A stretch of 64,000 bases of DNA from Cephalopachus bancanus. Lineage: Eukaryota; Chordata; Mammalia; Primates; Tarsiidae. Where the stretch lies: assembly GCA_027257055.1 (NCBI GenBank), contig JAPVLO010000122.1, positions 1,612,001-1,676,000 of the forward strand, read 5' to 3'. The notes under the pieces are model-generated. The model was not told where the DNA came from. It made no database searches and saw nothing but the letters and a program-made list of their open reading frames with translations. The position numbers and the translations under genes are program-made. Positions 14,220-26,511 of this stretch are shown piece by piece. Position 1 is the first letter of the stretch, and the number at the start of each line of letters is the position of its first letter.

Positions 14220-14560
14220 TGTCAACAGCAATAGTGTAAGTCTGAAGACAATTAAATAATATCTTCAAATAACTACTAACTTAAGATTCAAAAACCAGTA
14301 AAGATATTCCAAGGATGAAGGTAAAATGAAGTTATTTTCAGATAAACAACACCTGAAAGATATCTCTACCAACAGATTCATACTAAAGGAAATTTTCTAA
14401 AGGGTATTCTTAGGCAGAAAGACCTTACCAGAGTTAAGATCAGAGACATAGAAATAAGTGAACAACAACAACAACAACAAAAAGACAAATATGCAGATAG
14501 TCTATATGAACATCGACAGGTACAAGACAATAATAATGTCTTGCAGGTATATGTGTATAG
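14220..14560 (+). mobile_element. L1M-type fragment (ORF1/ORF2 linker region)
   Basis: 'GTTATTTTCAGATAAACAAC' and 'TACTAAAGGAAATTTTCTAA' followed by 'TCTTAGGCAGAAAG' match the common L1M linker. Contains (CAA)n at 14462-14480. Confidence 0.6.
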
Positions 14561-15292
14561 ATATGTGTGTCTATGTATATAAACACTCTAACAGAGAAAA
14601 GGAATGAATGAAACAAAACCTATTCAACAAAGGGTAAAAAAAAAAAAAAAAAGAAAAAGGGATAGAGACTAGGCAGGATAAAAAGAAAGCACAAAGAAAG
14701 ACTGGATTTAAGCCCCAGTAAATAAGTATACAAGCATATGAATTGAAAATGGATAAAATGCTCCAATGAAAGAAAGATTTTCAGACAGAATTTTGAAAAA
14801 TCAATTATATGTTTGGAACCCACATCAATCTGACTACAGAACTTAGTCCTAACTACTATCCAAAGGAGTAACTTTATTTGCTATGTTGATTTCTTGATTA
14901 AAAAGAAATTAAAGATTCATCATCTGTATCCAGTTATTCTGTATATCAGATATTCTGCACGCAAGCCAAAACCATTTCCATTAAATAATGATTCAGAGGA
15001 CAACGCTGCCAAGAAGAGTTGCTAAAATTTGTGCCAAAAAAGCATTACTCAGACTATAATATTATTGAATCAAAGTGCTTCTGTGACTTTTTGCCCTATT
15101 TACACCTGCAATTGTATAATAATGCAAATTGCTATGTAGTAGCCACCACTTCATTTGCCACTGCAAGAATATAGGGCAGTATCATATCAAGAGTTAGTTT
15201 TAGGTAAACATATGCATTAAAATGGGATGGAAATGAGATAGGAATATGACTATTAAACTACGGTTAGCATCTTGGAAGACAAGCAGTAAATT
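14561..15292. other. TLK1 intron, unannotated stretch
   Basis: AT-rich sequence with a poly-A run at 14637-14651; nothing else recognised. Confidence 0.45.
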
Positions 15293-15307
15293 AAAAATCT
15301 ATGACAA

Positions 15308-15603
15308 GCCAGGTTCGGTGGCTCAGCCTATAATCCCGCGCTTTTGGGAGGCTGAGGTGAGTGGATTGCCTGAGCCCGCGGGTTCGAGACCCGCCTGGGC
15401 AGCGAGAACTCATCTCTACAATAAATCAAAAAATCAGCTGGGCGTGGTAACGCATGCCTGTAATTCTGGCTACTTGGAAGGCTGAGGCGGAAGGATCGCC
15501 GGAGCCCAGCAGGTCGAGGCTGCGGTGGCCGGGAGCGGCCACTGCACTCCAGTCTGGGCGACAGAGTGAGACTCCAACTCAAAAACAAACAAACAAACAA
15601 ACA
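15308..15603 (+). repeat. Alu dimer, lineage-specific young type, with TSD
   Basis: A near-consensus member of the family with a (CAAA)n tail. Perfect 15-bp target duplication AAAAATCTATGACAA at 15293-15307 and 15604-15618. Confidence 0.97.
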
Positions 15604-16483
15604 AAAAATCTATGACAAACCAGAAAGATGGTCTATCAAGAAGGAGAAACGGAAATTCAATCAAATTCTTATGTATTATAATCTAGTATTCACTGACCAC
15701 GTTCCATATGCCAAAACTTGTACTAGATATTCGAACTATAGACATAAAATAGTAAGACAAAAGCTACAAAATGCCATAAGCATCTAATTTGAGGGGCAAT
15801 GAAACTGGAAGACAAAAAGTTAAAGAGAACTTTCAACTGAAGTTAGTCTTTGAGCCAAGTCCTAAAGAATGAATAGGAAATGAGACAAATGAAGAAAGGC
15901 AAGGAATGAGATGAACAAAGGCACAGCAGCAAGAACACAGCCCATTTAGAGAGCTGAAAGAAAGTTAATATAAGATATATGTATGGTAGTTATCGGGGAA
16001 TGAGGCTGAAGAGCAAAATAAGGTTTAAAAGGTGTCTTCATGTGGGTAAATTTTATCTTGAAAGCAACTGAAGGAGGTTAAATAAGAAAGTGACATGAAT
16101 AGACATATCAGAAGTAGTAATCAAGGTTAAAAAAATGAGGTCCTATGAAGAATGGGGCAGACATGAAAATGTTATGGAAATATACATAAAGAACGGGGAA
16201 AGGGAAACAACTAAGATGACTGTCAGGTTTCTAGTGCTATTAACTTAGTAGATAGTGATGAAGACTGAAGAGATAGCAGGTGCTACGGCAATACGGCAAT
16301 ATATCAACGTAATAACTCTTATCTTTCAGGAGTTAAGAAAAAATTTTCAGGTGAAAGGGATATCTACTGCAGGACTTAAAAGATTAACAGAAATTAAGAC
16401 AATGAATAAAAGTCTGAAAGTTGGCAGTGAGGGAGAGATACTGGTCATGGCAACAAGGAGGCTAAATAGGTAAGAAGGACTCA

Positions 16484-16762
16484 GACCTGCTGGGCATGGC
16501 CTCATGCCTGTAATCCCAGTACTTTGAGAGGCCAAGACAGGAGGATTGTTTGCATGAGTTTGAGACTAACCTGGGCAACAGAGTGAGACATCATCTCTAC
16601 AAATAAATAAAAAATTTACCAGGCATGGTGGCACACCCCTGTAATCCCAGAGGCAGAGACAGAAGGATCACCTGAGCCCAGTCAAGGCTGTGTTAAGCCA
16701 TAATCATGCTACTACACTCCAGCCTGAGCAACAGAGTAAGACCCTGACTAAAAACAAACAAA
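16484..16762 (+). repeat. Alu dimer, old
   Basis: 'GCTGGGCATGGCCTCATGCC' to 'CAGAGTAAGACCCTGACTAA', an AluJ-like copy with a shortened right arm. Confidence 0.88.
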
Positions 16763-16806
16763 AAAGATAAATAAAAAGAAAGAAGAAGCCAGAATGAAAG
16801 TGCTTT

Positions 16807-16968
16807 ATAAGACAAGACACAGTAGATCACACCTGTACTCCCAGTTCTTTGGGAGGCCAAGGCGGGAGAACTGCATGAGCACAGTAGTTTGAGGCTGCGG
16901 TGAGTCACGATTGTACCACTACACTCCAGCATGGATGAGTGAGCAAGGCTTTGACTGAAATAAAAAAA
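16807..16968 (+). repeat. Alu with large internal deletion
   Basis: The left-arm start ('CAGTAGATCACACCTGTACT') joins directly to right-arm sequence ('GAGGCTGCGGTGAGTCACGA'), leaving about 160 bp. Confidence 0.85.
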
Positions 16969-17432
16969 ATGATTTACAATCCATATTAGGACTTTTGGAT
17001 TATGTCATTCAAGTAATAGAGAGCTATGTTAGGGTTATAAGGAATGGAATGAAAGGATATTTTTATTTCAGAAAAATAACTCTTGACTACAACATGAAAA
17101 AGGATTGTAGGACTAAACCAAATTTGAAAAGGTAGGGGAAGTGGAGTGTAAAACCAGGTAAGAGACAGCAGTAACAAGTTAAATTAGTGTCAGTGCAAAC
17201 TTACATAAAGGATGCGTGGACAGATTTGACATCTAGAAGGACTGAGTATCTATAGGGATGAAGTTAATGCTAGCACACACTTCATTTTAATACAACTGCT
17301 CACCTATCCACCGCTTCAACTGTTTTGCTGCTTGTTTTCTTCCTAAGCAACAAATTTACTAATTCACAAAAAATAAGTTCTTTTTTAATAATGATAGCCA
17401 AATGCTTTAATCACAACTTACAGCTTAAGAAA

Positions 17433-17729
17433 ATTAGGAGCCAGGTGCAGTGACTCACACCTGTAATCCCAGCACTTTAGGAAGTGGGGGGGGCAAGAGG
17501 ACTGCCTGAGTCCTGGGGTTCAAGACCAGCCTGGGTAACGTAGTGAGACCTCATCTCTACAATAAATCAAATAATTAGCTGGGTGTTGTGGTGCACGCCT
17601 GTAGTTCCAGCTACTTGGAAGGTTGAGGCAGAAGGATCGGCTGAAACCAGTGGGCTGAAGCTGCGGTGGCTGTGAGCATGTCACTATACTCTAGCCTGGG
17701 TGACAGAGTGAGACTCCTAAAAAAAGAAA
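17433..17729 (+). repeat. Alu dimer
   Basis: 'GCCAGGTGCAGTGACTCACA' to 'GTGACAGAGTGAGACTCCTA', with the ACAATAAATCAAATAATTAG linker typical of the local family. Confidence 0.92.
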
Positions 17730-18946
17730 ATTAGGAAAGGTTTGAAGAAGGAAGCAGATTTTGAGGTGGAGTTTGAAGGACAACATTATTACCACCTACA
17801 AATAAGAAAAATCAGTAAAATCTGTACCCAAAATGTTAAGGTAAGACTTCTTGCATGTGGGAGGATGGTAGTACCATTCACTAATAGAACACAGGAAAAG
17901 TGCAAGGTACATGCGTGTGAAGAGGGATTAAAATGGGAACGATAACAGTAAATATAGGGTATTCTTTGTTTTTAGTAAATACAGTCTTGAACAGGTTGCA
18001 TTAGGGGTTCCCGTGAGGCATTTAAATACTAATATCAATTAAGCAGGGATATGACATTCAAGACTGAGTTAGAAGTATCTCATATGCAACAGAGAAAAGT
18101 GGACTGGAGATGATAGTTTGGGTGTCAGCAGGATATACATAGTGACTGAAGCCCTGAGTGTAGATAATACTCAAGAAGAATATGTAGGTAAGAAGTAAGA
18201 TGGCCTAGGACATATCCCAAAAAATCACCTACATTCTACAGATTGGTAAGTAAATGATGTCCACAGAAGAGCCTGAGAAGATTCAGCCAGATGACTTAAA
18301 ATGGAAACAGAACAGAGTATCTTAAAAACTAAGTCAGAATTCTTTTTGGAAAAAAATAAGTCAACAATATTTAATGCTGCCAAGTTAAAGACACAAACAT
18401 TATGGCATTTAGCATCAAGAAGATAGTTAATCTTTAAAAAAATTTTCAGTTAAGAAAGGAGAGAATGGAAGGCAAGCCAGAAGAAACTGCAAGCACAGGC
18501 AATTCTTTTAAGAAACCTAGCTATGAAGAGGACAGAGAAATATAGAGACTACAGAGATTCGCAATTGAGGGAGAGTTTTTCTGTGATTTTGCTTACATAT
18601 GTTTTCTGAACAAATGGAACCAGTAGAGAGCAAAGGAAGTATCAATAGAAGAGGTCCCAGATACAGCCGGGGATAGGAATCAAAGCACAGATGAAAGACT
18701 AGCTTTCAATAGAGCAGAAAAGAATGCACCCGTACAGAACATCAGAGAATACATATATATTCTACTCACATAAATTTAAGTTTTTATAGGACAGAAAAAT
18801 TACATAAGTTTGGATGCATCTGTACACTGAAATTTTAGCAACAATGTTCTCTGTGGGATGAGATCACGGCCTATATTATTTTATTATTCTTGTCTATATT
18901 TTCCAAAATTTCTATAAGTATGTAATTTTTTAAATATCGTTGTCGG

Positions 18947-19246
18947 CCAGGCGCAGTGGCTCAAGCCTGTAATCCTAGCACTTTGGGAGGCCGAGTTGAG
19001 GAGACTGCCTGAGTCCACGGGTTCAAGAACAGCCTGGGCAACTTGGCAAGACCTCATCTCTACAATAAACTAAAAAAAAAAAATTAGCCGGGTATGGTAG
19101 TGCACGCCTGTAGTTCTGGCTACTTGGTAGGCTGGGGCAGAAGGATTGCCCGAGTCCAGCAGGCTGACGCTGGGGTGGCTGTGAGGGTGACACTGCACTC
19201 CAGCCTAGGCGAAAGAGTGAGACTCCAACTCAAAATAAACAAACAA
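18947..19246 (+). repeat. Alu dimer
   Basis: 'GGCCAGGCGCAGTGGCTCAA' to 'GAGACTCCAACTCAAAATAA'. The right arm carries the family signature but is more diverged than the youngest copies. Confidence 0.93.
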
Positions 19247-19696
19247 ATAAATATCTATGAATATAAACAATAATTCATTAACACAGAAAACTTAGAAAAC
19301 AAAAGCAGAAAGGGAAATACTCGTAACTTATCAATGAGGTTATAGGCTGAGAAAATATATAAATGGCAGTTACATTACTTCATCATCTCAGAAAAAGGAA
19401 CATTAAGGAGAATACCCAATTGGAATAATCCAAAACTTTGACTCTTTAACTGATTCAGACATGGAAAAAGAACAGAATCTAGTCTTTTCTTAATTGCTAA
19501 GTCTCTGCTTAAAAAGGTAGAATTCAGATATTTGAAGCTTACTAAATTAGAGCTAAGGTTTCAATACTGCTTTCCTTCCTGGCCATAACTATTTTTGCTA
19601 TTTAAATACTAATTATTTTTTTAAAAAAATCCATTCCTAGCATTCATGCTTACTGGCAACAATTTTAAAAAAGAAAAATTTTAAATGAAGGCTTAC
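19247..19696. other. TLK1 intron near exon i donor
   Basis: Unique-looking AT-rich intron; nothing recognised. Confidence 0.5.
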
Positions 19697-19885
19697 AATT
19701 GTGGTAAATTTGGTCTAAGAAAGGGATCATTTTCTGCTCCATTGACTGCTTTGTTTTTCCTTTGTTTTGGTTCAGAATTGGTAGAAGGTGCCTGAGAATT
19801 ATTAGCTGTGGGAGGTTTGCGTTTGGCTAGAAGTTTTCTTTGTCTTTCAATATCTTCCCTTTGCTGATTCACCCATTCTTGTTGC
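19697..19885 (-). CDS. TLK1: TLK1 internal exon i (189 nt), paralogue-diagnostic
   Basis: It encodes [20 protein letters not shown], then [35 protein letters not shown] and LRPNLPQ plus two bases of a Leu codon. The beginning is a charged coiled coil and the rest is a basic disordered linker. The [21 protein letters not shown] part differs from TLK2 and fixes the gene as TLK1. Acceptor TTTTTACACAG, donor GTAAGC. A 17 kb intron follows. Confidence 0.97.
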
Positions 19886-20179
19886 CTGTGTAAAAACAAA
19901 CCAACAAAACCATATTAACCAACCTTCCATTACTTTTCACAGCTAAAACAGGAAAAAAATGCATTTAAAAACATAAAAAATATGTAATATAAATTTGTAA
20001 CCTTTGGTTCTCACTCATGTGAACCAACTTATAATTATCCTTCAGGTCTCATTTGAATTCATCATTTTTAAATGAGGTGTTCCCTAAATCCCTGGACTAT
20101 AAAAAGATGTGTTGCCATATATAATTTCATGGTACCCCGTATCTCCCCACCCTATCCTTTCTGACAAATATCATTCCTA

Positions 20180-20345
20180 CAGATACTTCATCAGAATATG
20201 TCTGGTTAGACTACATCACTCCATAAGAACAGAAAGACCATATCTACCTATACAATATCCTATTGTATCCCTAGTACCTAGCATACCTTATAGTACATTC
20301 TTGGTACTCAATAAATGTTTGCTGAATGAAACAAATGAATGAGCT
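20180..20345 (+). repeat. L2/MIR 3'-end fragment
   Basis: 'GTACTCAATAAATGTTTGCT' followed by 'GAATGAAACAAATGAATGA' is the conserved 3' end of L2/MIR elements. Confidence 0.65.
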
Positions 20346-20493
20346 AAAAAAAATAAAAATTAAAAAGAATGAACAAAGTATGGGGTACATCTTATTCATG
20401 TATCTTATGACTTAGTATTTACAGAGGTACTTTAAAAGGTAAATATGAATTTAATATTAGAAGGGTTACTTTAAAAATAAATTTACCTCTCTT

Positions 20494-20766
20494 TTTTTTC
20501 TTATTTTTTATTTTTTTAAGTTGGACTCTCACTCTGTTGCCCAGGCTGGAGTGCAGTGGTGGTCTTACCACCACAGCCTCAATCTACTGGGTTCAGGCGA
20601 TCCTTCCAAGTAGCTGGAACTACAGGCATGTACCACCATGCCCAGTTAATTTTTTTTTTTTTTAATTGTAGAGATGAGGTCTTACCAAGGTGCCCAGGCT
20701 GGTCGTAAACCCATGGGCTCAGGCAATCCTCTCACCTCAACCACCCAAAGTGACTGCACCCGGTCA
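20494..20766 (-). repeat. Alu dimer with TSD
   Basis: Antisense Alu with a 15-bp target duplication AAATTTACCTCTCTT at 20479-20493 and 20767-20781. The right arm carries an internal deletion and the 5' end is slightly shortened. Confidence 0.95.
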
Positions 20767-20781
20767 AAATTTACCTCTCTT

Positions 20782-22879
20782 AAAAACAAATCTGAGGCAT
20801 GGGCAGTTGATATTTTGAAATGAAACAAATTGATGTTAATGCAATAAATTTATGGGGACAAAAGAAATTTTGATAATTTAAGAAAACAAGAAAAAGGCAA
20901 GAAAAATTAGCATGGCTTTGAAAAATGGGTAATAAATAAACGTCAAATCATTAATGCTTTCTGATCAAGAATTTAAAACAATTTTGCAAAAGCTCACTAA
21001 TTCTAAAAACAAATATACACCATATCTATTATTAAGATTTAGAGCAAGTCAAATGTCTCATCATTCAAACCAGCAAACCACTGTAAAACCCTACTCTGCT
21101 GATGTGGACCTGGCCTTACATACATTCTTTCCCTATGGTGCTAGTGAAGGAGTAGCAGAATGATAGGAATGAGAAGAATCTAGATAGAGGAACAAAAGTG
21201 TAGAGAAAAATTTCAAGAAAAACAAAACAAGAAAAGACTTTAATCCAGTTTCATTTAGAAGTGGAAATAATTTCAACAATTAAAAAGTAAATTTTAAGGT
21301 TATTTTAAGAGTATAATCAAGATGTTATTTTATGCAAATAAATAATAATCCTAAAGATTAAAATCCTAATGGAAGGTAAAGAATTACTAAAAATAGATAT
21401 GTAGCTAATACTGGAATAACCATATAGTTTAGAGACTAATATTATTTTTATTTATTAATTTACCTTCTCATTCGCCAACCATGATGAATTATATCACAAA
21501 TTATAAACAGCCTGGTATAAAATATGTATGTTACAACACAGTAGGTCTTCAATAAATGCTTATTAGTGACTCAAGACATACAAATAATTTTGTCCTTTTT
21601 TGACTGTTCAATGGAGAAATTGTAACTACTGGCAGAATTTATATTTTAGAACATGGATATTAATAATGTAATCCTCTTTTTTATTCATTACAGGAAAATT
21701 GCAGGTTTGGGTTTAGTAGCAGAGGTTCTTGCTCATAAAACACTAAAAAATGAGAATTTCTATCTCTAATCTTCTCTTGCTCCCTGCTTTACTGTCAATA
21801 TTTTAGCTCAAGCTTTAATCACTTTTCATCTGGACACCTCTCCATCTTAAATGCCACAAACTAAACTTCATTCTGACACTGTTTCCACATTGCCATCATA
21901 GTAATCATTCTATATCTCAATTCTAATCACATACAATATATATAAATCTTTAACATACCCTATTATCTGCAGAATTAAAATCCAAAGTCCCTAACATCAC
22001 AAGGACACTGTCCTTCATTGTGGTATACCTAATACCTTGCATAGCTGTGTTAAAAAAAAGCTGAATAAATCTGTTAAGAAAGAGAGGGTCATTCTGTGAC
22101 AAGTCCTAGAAACCAGTGTTAGAACAGCAAAGTTGATGAATACTATGTGAAATAAGGCTATATTTCCATTTCAAATAACTGGATTGACTCTGGGAAAGCT
22201 GATGCAGGTACTGGCACCACTCCTGTTTTTCAGGTATTTTACACAATTTCCAGCAAAAAAGGAAGGAGCGCAGGTCCTGGCTCCTTAAAAGTTTTGCTCC
22301 TTAACAGTCAACCAAACCTTGCCTATTACTATCTGAAATCAAGAAAATATGATAACAATAATTTATTTGTTTTAAAGTTTACTTCCGTTATGCTGAAGTC
22401 ATATGTTCAGTTCACCTGATTTATGAGTTACTGTATTTGAGGAAAAGAGAAAAGTTCTTTTTCTTAGGAATATAGAGCAGGCAAGTGCTGAATAGTAACA
22501 TCTAAGGATTAGGGAGTGGGGAAAAAAAACTAAGAAAAAATCCCATGAGATACACACATACACACCCCTGCCTTCCCACGAAAATCAAATTTTCAACAAT
22601 TTTCTCCCTAAATATCATCTAGAAAGCTCAAGGTTCAGTTTACATTTTGGAAAGTCAGATTTAGAATAAAATATTATATTCTATGAATGATATATGATCA
22701 AAAAGTCTACTAAAGCTAAGAGTGTAATAACCTGAGTTTCATATTCCTTTCAAATGTACTAAATTCTATGATTTCAACGAGTAGTGAGAAGATGTAGAAT
22801 ATAATCCAAAATCTATAATCTTTTAAATTAATGAAAACCCAAATGAATATTAAATTTTTTAAACATAAGAATGACTAAC
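20782..22879. other. TLK1 intron between exons i and h, mostly unannotated
   Basis: AT-rich intron. A MIR/L2-like end ('AGTAGGTCTTCAATAAATGC') at about 21540 is the only repeat suspected. No exon visible. Confidence 0.5.
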
Positions 22880-23016
22880 TTCACAAGATTCTGAAATGCA
22901 AAACCATCTGTCCATTGCTCAGTAAATGAAGCGCCATGTCTAACTGTTGTAAAGTGCCCAAGGCGTAATCTATCTTGCATACTCTTCTCTCTGCTTGACA
23001 GTTTTTCTTGCGTACT
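22880..23016 (-). CDS. TLK1: TLK1 internal exon h (137 nt)
   Basis: It encodes [20 protein letters not shown], then [20 protein letters not shown] and FQNLV plus two bases of a Lys codon. This block is among the most conserved parts of the TLK N-terminal half between paralogues (known of the family). Acceptor TTTTTTCAG. The donor is GTTAGT, with T instead of the usual purine at +3, so it is the weakest donor among these exons. Ends in phase 2; the Lys codon is completed in the next exon. Confidence 0.96.
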
Positions 23017-23130
23017 CTGAAAAAAGAAGGAGAAAAAAAAATCACTCAAGTTTATTCATTTAAATTTTAAAAGCATATGAGGCAAAGGAACCAGTGAAAG
23101 GGAAGGGAAAACTTGCTCAACTTAACTTAC
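23017..23130 (-). other. Short TLK1 intron (114 bp)
   Basis: The shortest intron in the window, bounded by GTAAGT and TTTTTTCAG. All other complete introns here exceed 1.5 kb. It has the size of introns recognised by intron definition and is free of repeats. Confidence 0.9.
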
Positions 23131-23241
23131 CTTTTCAATAAGAAGTTTCTTGCTCATTGATATGCACTTATTTAATCGTTCTTTGTATTTTTCAAGTAAT
23201 TTTTGTTGTTCATCTATTTGTCGTCTGAGATCACAGTTAGC
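23131..23241 (-). CDS. TLK1: TLK1 internal exon g (111 nt), coiled coil
   Basis: It encodes [20 protein letters not shown] and then [17 protein letters not shown], a highly charged helical segment with heptad-like Leu/Ile positions that continues the coiled coil of the preceding exon. Acceptor TTATGTTGTAG, donor GTAAGT. It is separated from the next exon by an intron of only 114 bp (23017-23130). Phase 0 on both sides. Confidence 0.96.
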
Positions 23242-23439
23242 CTACAACATAAGTAGAAAATGCTAAAGGTTTAGATTTGGGTATATGAGAAACCTAGGAA
23301 TATTTTTAAAATTCTAGATAAATTATGTACAGATAGGATTCATAATGTTAAGTAATTGAGTATGATACTAAAAAAAAAAAAAGCCTACTTACTATGTAAT
23401 AATACTATTAAATGTTACCAAATTGTTTAATGGAAAGTA

Positions 23440-23620
23440 TATAAAATTTGTATCCATACTCCACACATTCAAATCCACACCCTAGGGTTAACCTTGTCTA
23501 AGTTATCTATACTTAAATTCAGTTTTCTTATTTCTAAATAGGGGCAATATCACCTACTTCAGTTAAAAATAACTGAAATATGGTATATAAAGTGTCTAAC
23601 ACTTAAAAATTAATGTAAGT
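23440..23620 (+). repeat. MIR fragment
   Basis: 'CAGTTTTCTTATTTCTAAAT' followed by 'AGGGGCAATATCACCTACTT' is the MIR core region. Diverged. Confidence 0.65.
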
Positions 23621-23804
23621 TTTATTCTATAGCTTGTAACTAACAAAACGCTTTCTTGTGAAACTTGTGGATGACCCTCTAAGTTGCCTATCCAATTCTT
23701 CCTTGGCAACAGGATACCAATTCTGTTCACTTTGTAGAAATCATATACTCAGGGAAGAGATCGCTCTCTAACCTTATGAGATAAGTCTGATTATCTTAGC
23801 ATAG

Positions 23805-23975
23805 TAACAAGAGAATAATCTGGGAGGGTTTGCTAGAACAGATTTCTGGAACCCATCCCCAGAGCTTCTGAGTCAGCAGGTCTGGGAAGGGTCTGAAAAT
23901 TCCCATTTCTGACAAATTCTCCAGCAATATTGATCTTCTGGTCTGAGAATCATACTTTGAGAACCACAGTTCTAG
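23805..23975 (+). mobile_element. MER5A-type hAT-Charlie remnant
   Basis: 'CCCCAGAGCTTCTGAGTCAG' plus 'CAGGTCTGGGAAGGG' and a terminal 'CATACTTTGAGAACCACAG', the inverted-repeat end. Non-autonomous, 5' end worn. Confidence 0.85.
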
Positions 23976-23976
23976 G

Positions 23977-24180
23977 CTAAACATGGGGAAAGTCAAAAGA
24001 CAAGGGTATAATATCTTGAAAGTGCTGGGAGAAAATAACTTCCAACCTAAAATGATATACACAATAAAGTTGTGTTTCAAGGAAGAGGAAACAGAATTTA
24101 GCACCAACAGACTCATAATGCATCAATATGTACAATTCAAACAAACACCAACATATTGTGTATGTATCTTGAAAATGTGA
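23977..24180 (+). mobile_element. L1M-type fragment
   Basis: 'TTGAAAGTGCTGGGAGAAAA' and 'AAAATGATATACACAATAAA' correspond to the L1M region 'aagtgctgaaagaaaa'. Short. Confidence 0.5.
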
Positions 24181-24299
24181 TTATAAAATTTCTCTAAGAC
24201 TGAAAAGGGCCAAAAATAGACAAAATGAAGAAGAGGATATTTGTCCATCTATATATTACAATTTAATATAAAGCTACAGTAATTATTATCACCCAAATC

Positions 24300-24660
24300 A
24301 CCTTCTTCCTTAATCATGGAAATTCAATGATTTATTCTGGATTGATATGCACCTAGCTAAAAGACTACATTTCTCAGGTTCCTGATCAGCCAAGTATAGT
24401 CAATGAGATGTTGTTCAGTGGGATATCCAAGAAGGATGCATACAGAACCACTGTGCTTTTTGTTCCTCTCCTCCTCTGATCTGTTTTCTGCTTCAAACAC
24501 AGGTATCATAAATGTGACTCTAATAGATATGATGGGGCTTGATGAAACCTCTATGATGAAAGCCATGAACAAAGGATGAGGAAGCAGAAAAACTGAAGGA
24601 ACCAAGGTTACACGTAACACTATGAAGCAATCATATCTGGGCTTGCTACTTTTGCTCTTC
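24300..24660 (+). repeat. Old interspersed repeat, family not recognised
   Basis: 'AAGACTACATTTCTCAGGTT' through 'CAATGAGATGTTGTTCAGTG' has the look of an old DNA transposon or LTR repeat, but I cannot assign it. Confidence 0.3.
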
Positions 24661-25317
24661 TTTTGAAAAATAAGCTTCTACCTCATTTAAAGTGATGTCA
24701 CTTATGTTCTCTGTGGTTAACAGCCAAAGACAATTGCTAAATGATAAAAAAAAAAAAAAGGTGGCAGTATTTACATAGAAACACAAAAATAGAACAATGG
24801 AACATAATACAGAATACAAAAATAGATCCACTAGTACACAGAAACAAAACTTTATGATGGAGTCAGCAGTATAAGAACAAATTTTAATTAAATGGGGCTG
24901 GACAACTGGTTATCGATAGAGAAATTAATGAAACCCTACATCATGCCATACTCAAAAACCAATTCCAGCAAGATTAACAACTTATACTAAAAGACCAGAC
25001 TATAAAACGTTTAAAAGAAAATATGAAAGAATATCTCTACAATCTTAGAATGAAAAAGAACTAATTTTTTTGGTATATCTTTGGTGATAATTTAGTAAAA
25101 GCAAAACTTACAAACTATAAACAAAAAGATATGTTTAGTCATAAAAATTAAAAATGCATCTAATTATCAAAAGATACCATGAGGAAATGAAAACTGGGAG
25201 AAAATTAATATACATGACCAACAAAAAAACTGGTATCAATTAAAAAAAAAAGACAAATAATCCAATAAGAAAAAGGGCAAAAAAAGTTATCTCACAGAAA
25301 AACACAAATAGTTAATG

Positions 25318-25610
25318 AAAAAAACTTTGAGTCTGGGTCTTGCTCTGTGGCTCAGGCTGGAGTTCAGCAGCATGACTTTGGCTCAACGTACCCTTGACCA
25401 CCCGGGCTCAGACAATCCTTCTAATCCAGGCACTCAAGTAGCTGGGACCATAGGTGCAGGCCAACACACCAGGCTAATGTTTTTGTGTTTTATAGAGACA
25501 AGGTATTTACAATGTTGTTCAGGATGGTCTTAAACTCCTGGGCTTAAGCAATTCACCTGCCTTGACGCCCTGAAGTGCTGGGATTACAGGTGAGAGCCAC
25601 CATGCCCAGC
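25318..25610 (-). repeat. Alu dimer, old
   Basis: Antisense Alu, 'TTGAGTCTGGGTCTTGCTCT' to 'AGAGCCACCATGCCCAGC'. Diverged. Confidence 0.9.
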
Positions 25611-25784
25611 ATCAGATGGTTAATAAATATTTTTAAAGATGCTCAAAACCAATTGATAAGTAGGGAATGCATAATAAAACCACAAAACACCATGTTACAC
25701 CTATCAGATTAGCCAAAAAGAAAAATTTCTAGGAAAATTGTATTATACCAAGCCCTGGCAAGGATAATAAGCAACAGGATTTTT

Positions 25785-26076
25785 TTTTGTTGTTTTTGAG
25801 TTGGAGTCTCACTCCCTCACCCAGACTGGAGTGCAGTGGCCGCTCCCGGCCACCGCAGCCTCGACCTGCTGGGCTCTGGCGATTCTTCCGCCTCAGCCTT
25901 CCAAGTAGCTGGAACTACAAGCGTACGCTACCACACCCGGCTAATTTTTTCATTTATTGTAGAGATGAGGTCTCGCCAAGTTGTCCAGGCGGGTCACGAA
26001 CCCGCGGGCTCAGGCAATCCACTCACCTCAGCCTCCCAAAGCACTGGGATTACAGGCTGAGCCACCGAGCCCGGCT
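25785..26076 (-). repeat. Alu dimer, lineage-specific young type, with TSD
   Basis: Nearly consensus copy ending 'GAGCCACCGAGCCCGGCT'. Perfect 14-bp target duplication GCAACAGGATTTTT at 25771-25784 and 26077-26090, inside the L1. Confidence 0.97.
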
Positions 26077-26511
26077 GCAACAGGATTTTTATCTGGCCCA
26101 CTACTCTTGGAAGTATAAGTTGATTCAACCACTTTGGAGAAAATTTGGTATTATACAGTAGAAAATGTGCATGTCCCACACTCTGGTCATGTCTTTCCTA
26201 AGCATTTACCACAGAGAAATTCTTATACATTTGTCCTAGAAGACATGAACAAGAATGTCCTTAGAAGAATTATTTATATTAGAAAAAGTAGAAACAAAAT
26301 GTCAAATAAAAGTAGAAAAGATACACAAATTACAATAAAGTCATATAATGCCTTTCTACATAGTAGTGAAATGAACAAACTACAGTTATACTCATCAATG
26401 AGGAGGCTCACATATACTGTTCAGTGAAAACAAGCAGGGCAAAAAGGTTTAATAGGATAATTCCACTAAAAAAATCCCCAAACAAGCTAAAATAATATAT
26501 TGTTAAGAATG

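Larger units (their letters stand above)
15830..18840 (+). repeat. Large ancient interspersed repeat, L2-like, split by Alus
   Basis: Motifs in a fixed order ('AACAAAGGCACAGCAGCAAG', 'GTTTAAAAGGTGTCTTCATG', 'GAGATGATAGTTTGGGTGTC', 'AGGCAATTCTTTTAAGAAAC') suggest a single old element of about 2.2 kb net, expanded by three Alu insertions. Family assignment is tentative. No ORF. Confidence 0.45.

Noticed and set aside
19697..23241. Alternative identity as TLK2 or a TLK pseudogene
   Set aside because: The linker in exon i matches TLK1, and ten phase-consistent introns with intact frame exclude a processed copy.
25787..26161. 124-codon frame rich in Ser/Arg/Pro
   Set aside because: It is an antisense Alu read through; similar frames occur at every Alu of this family.
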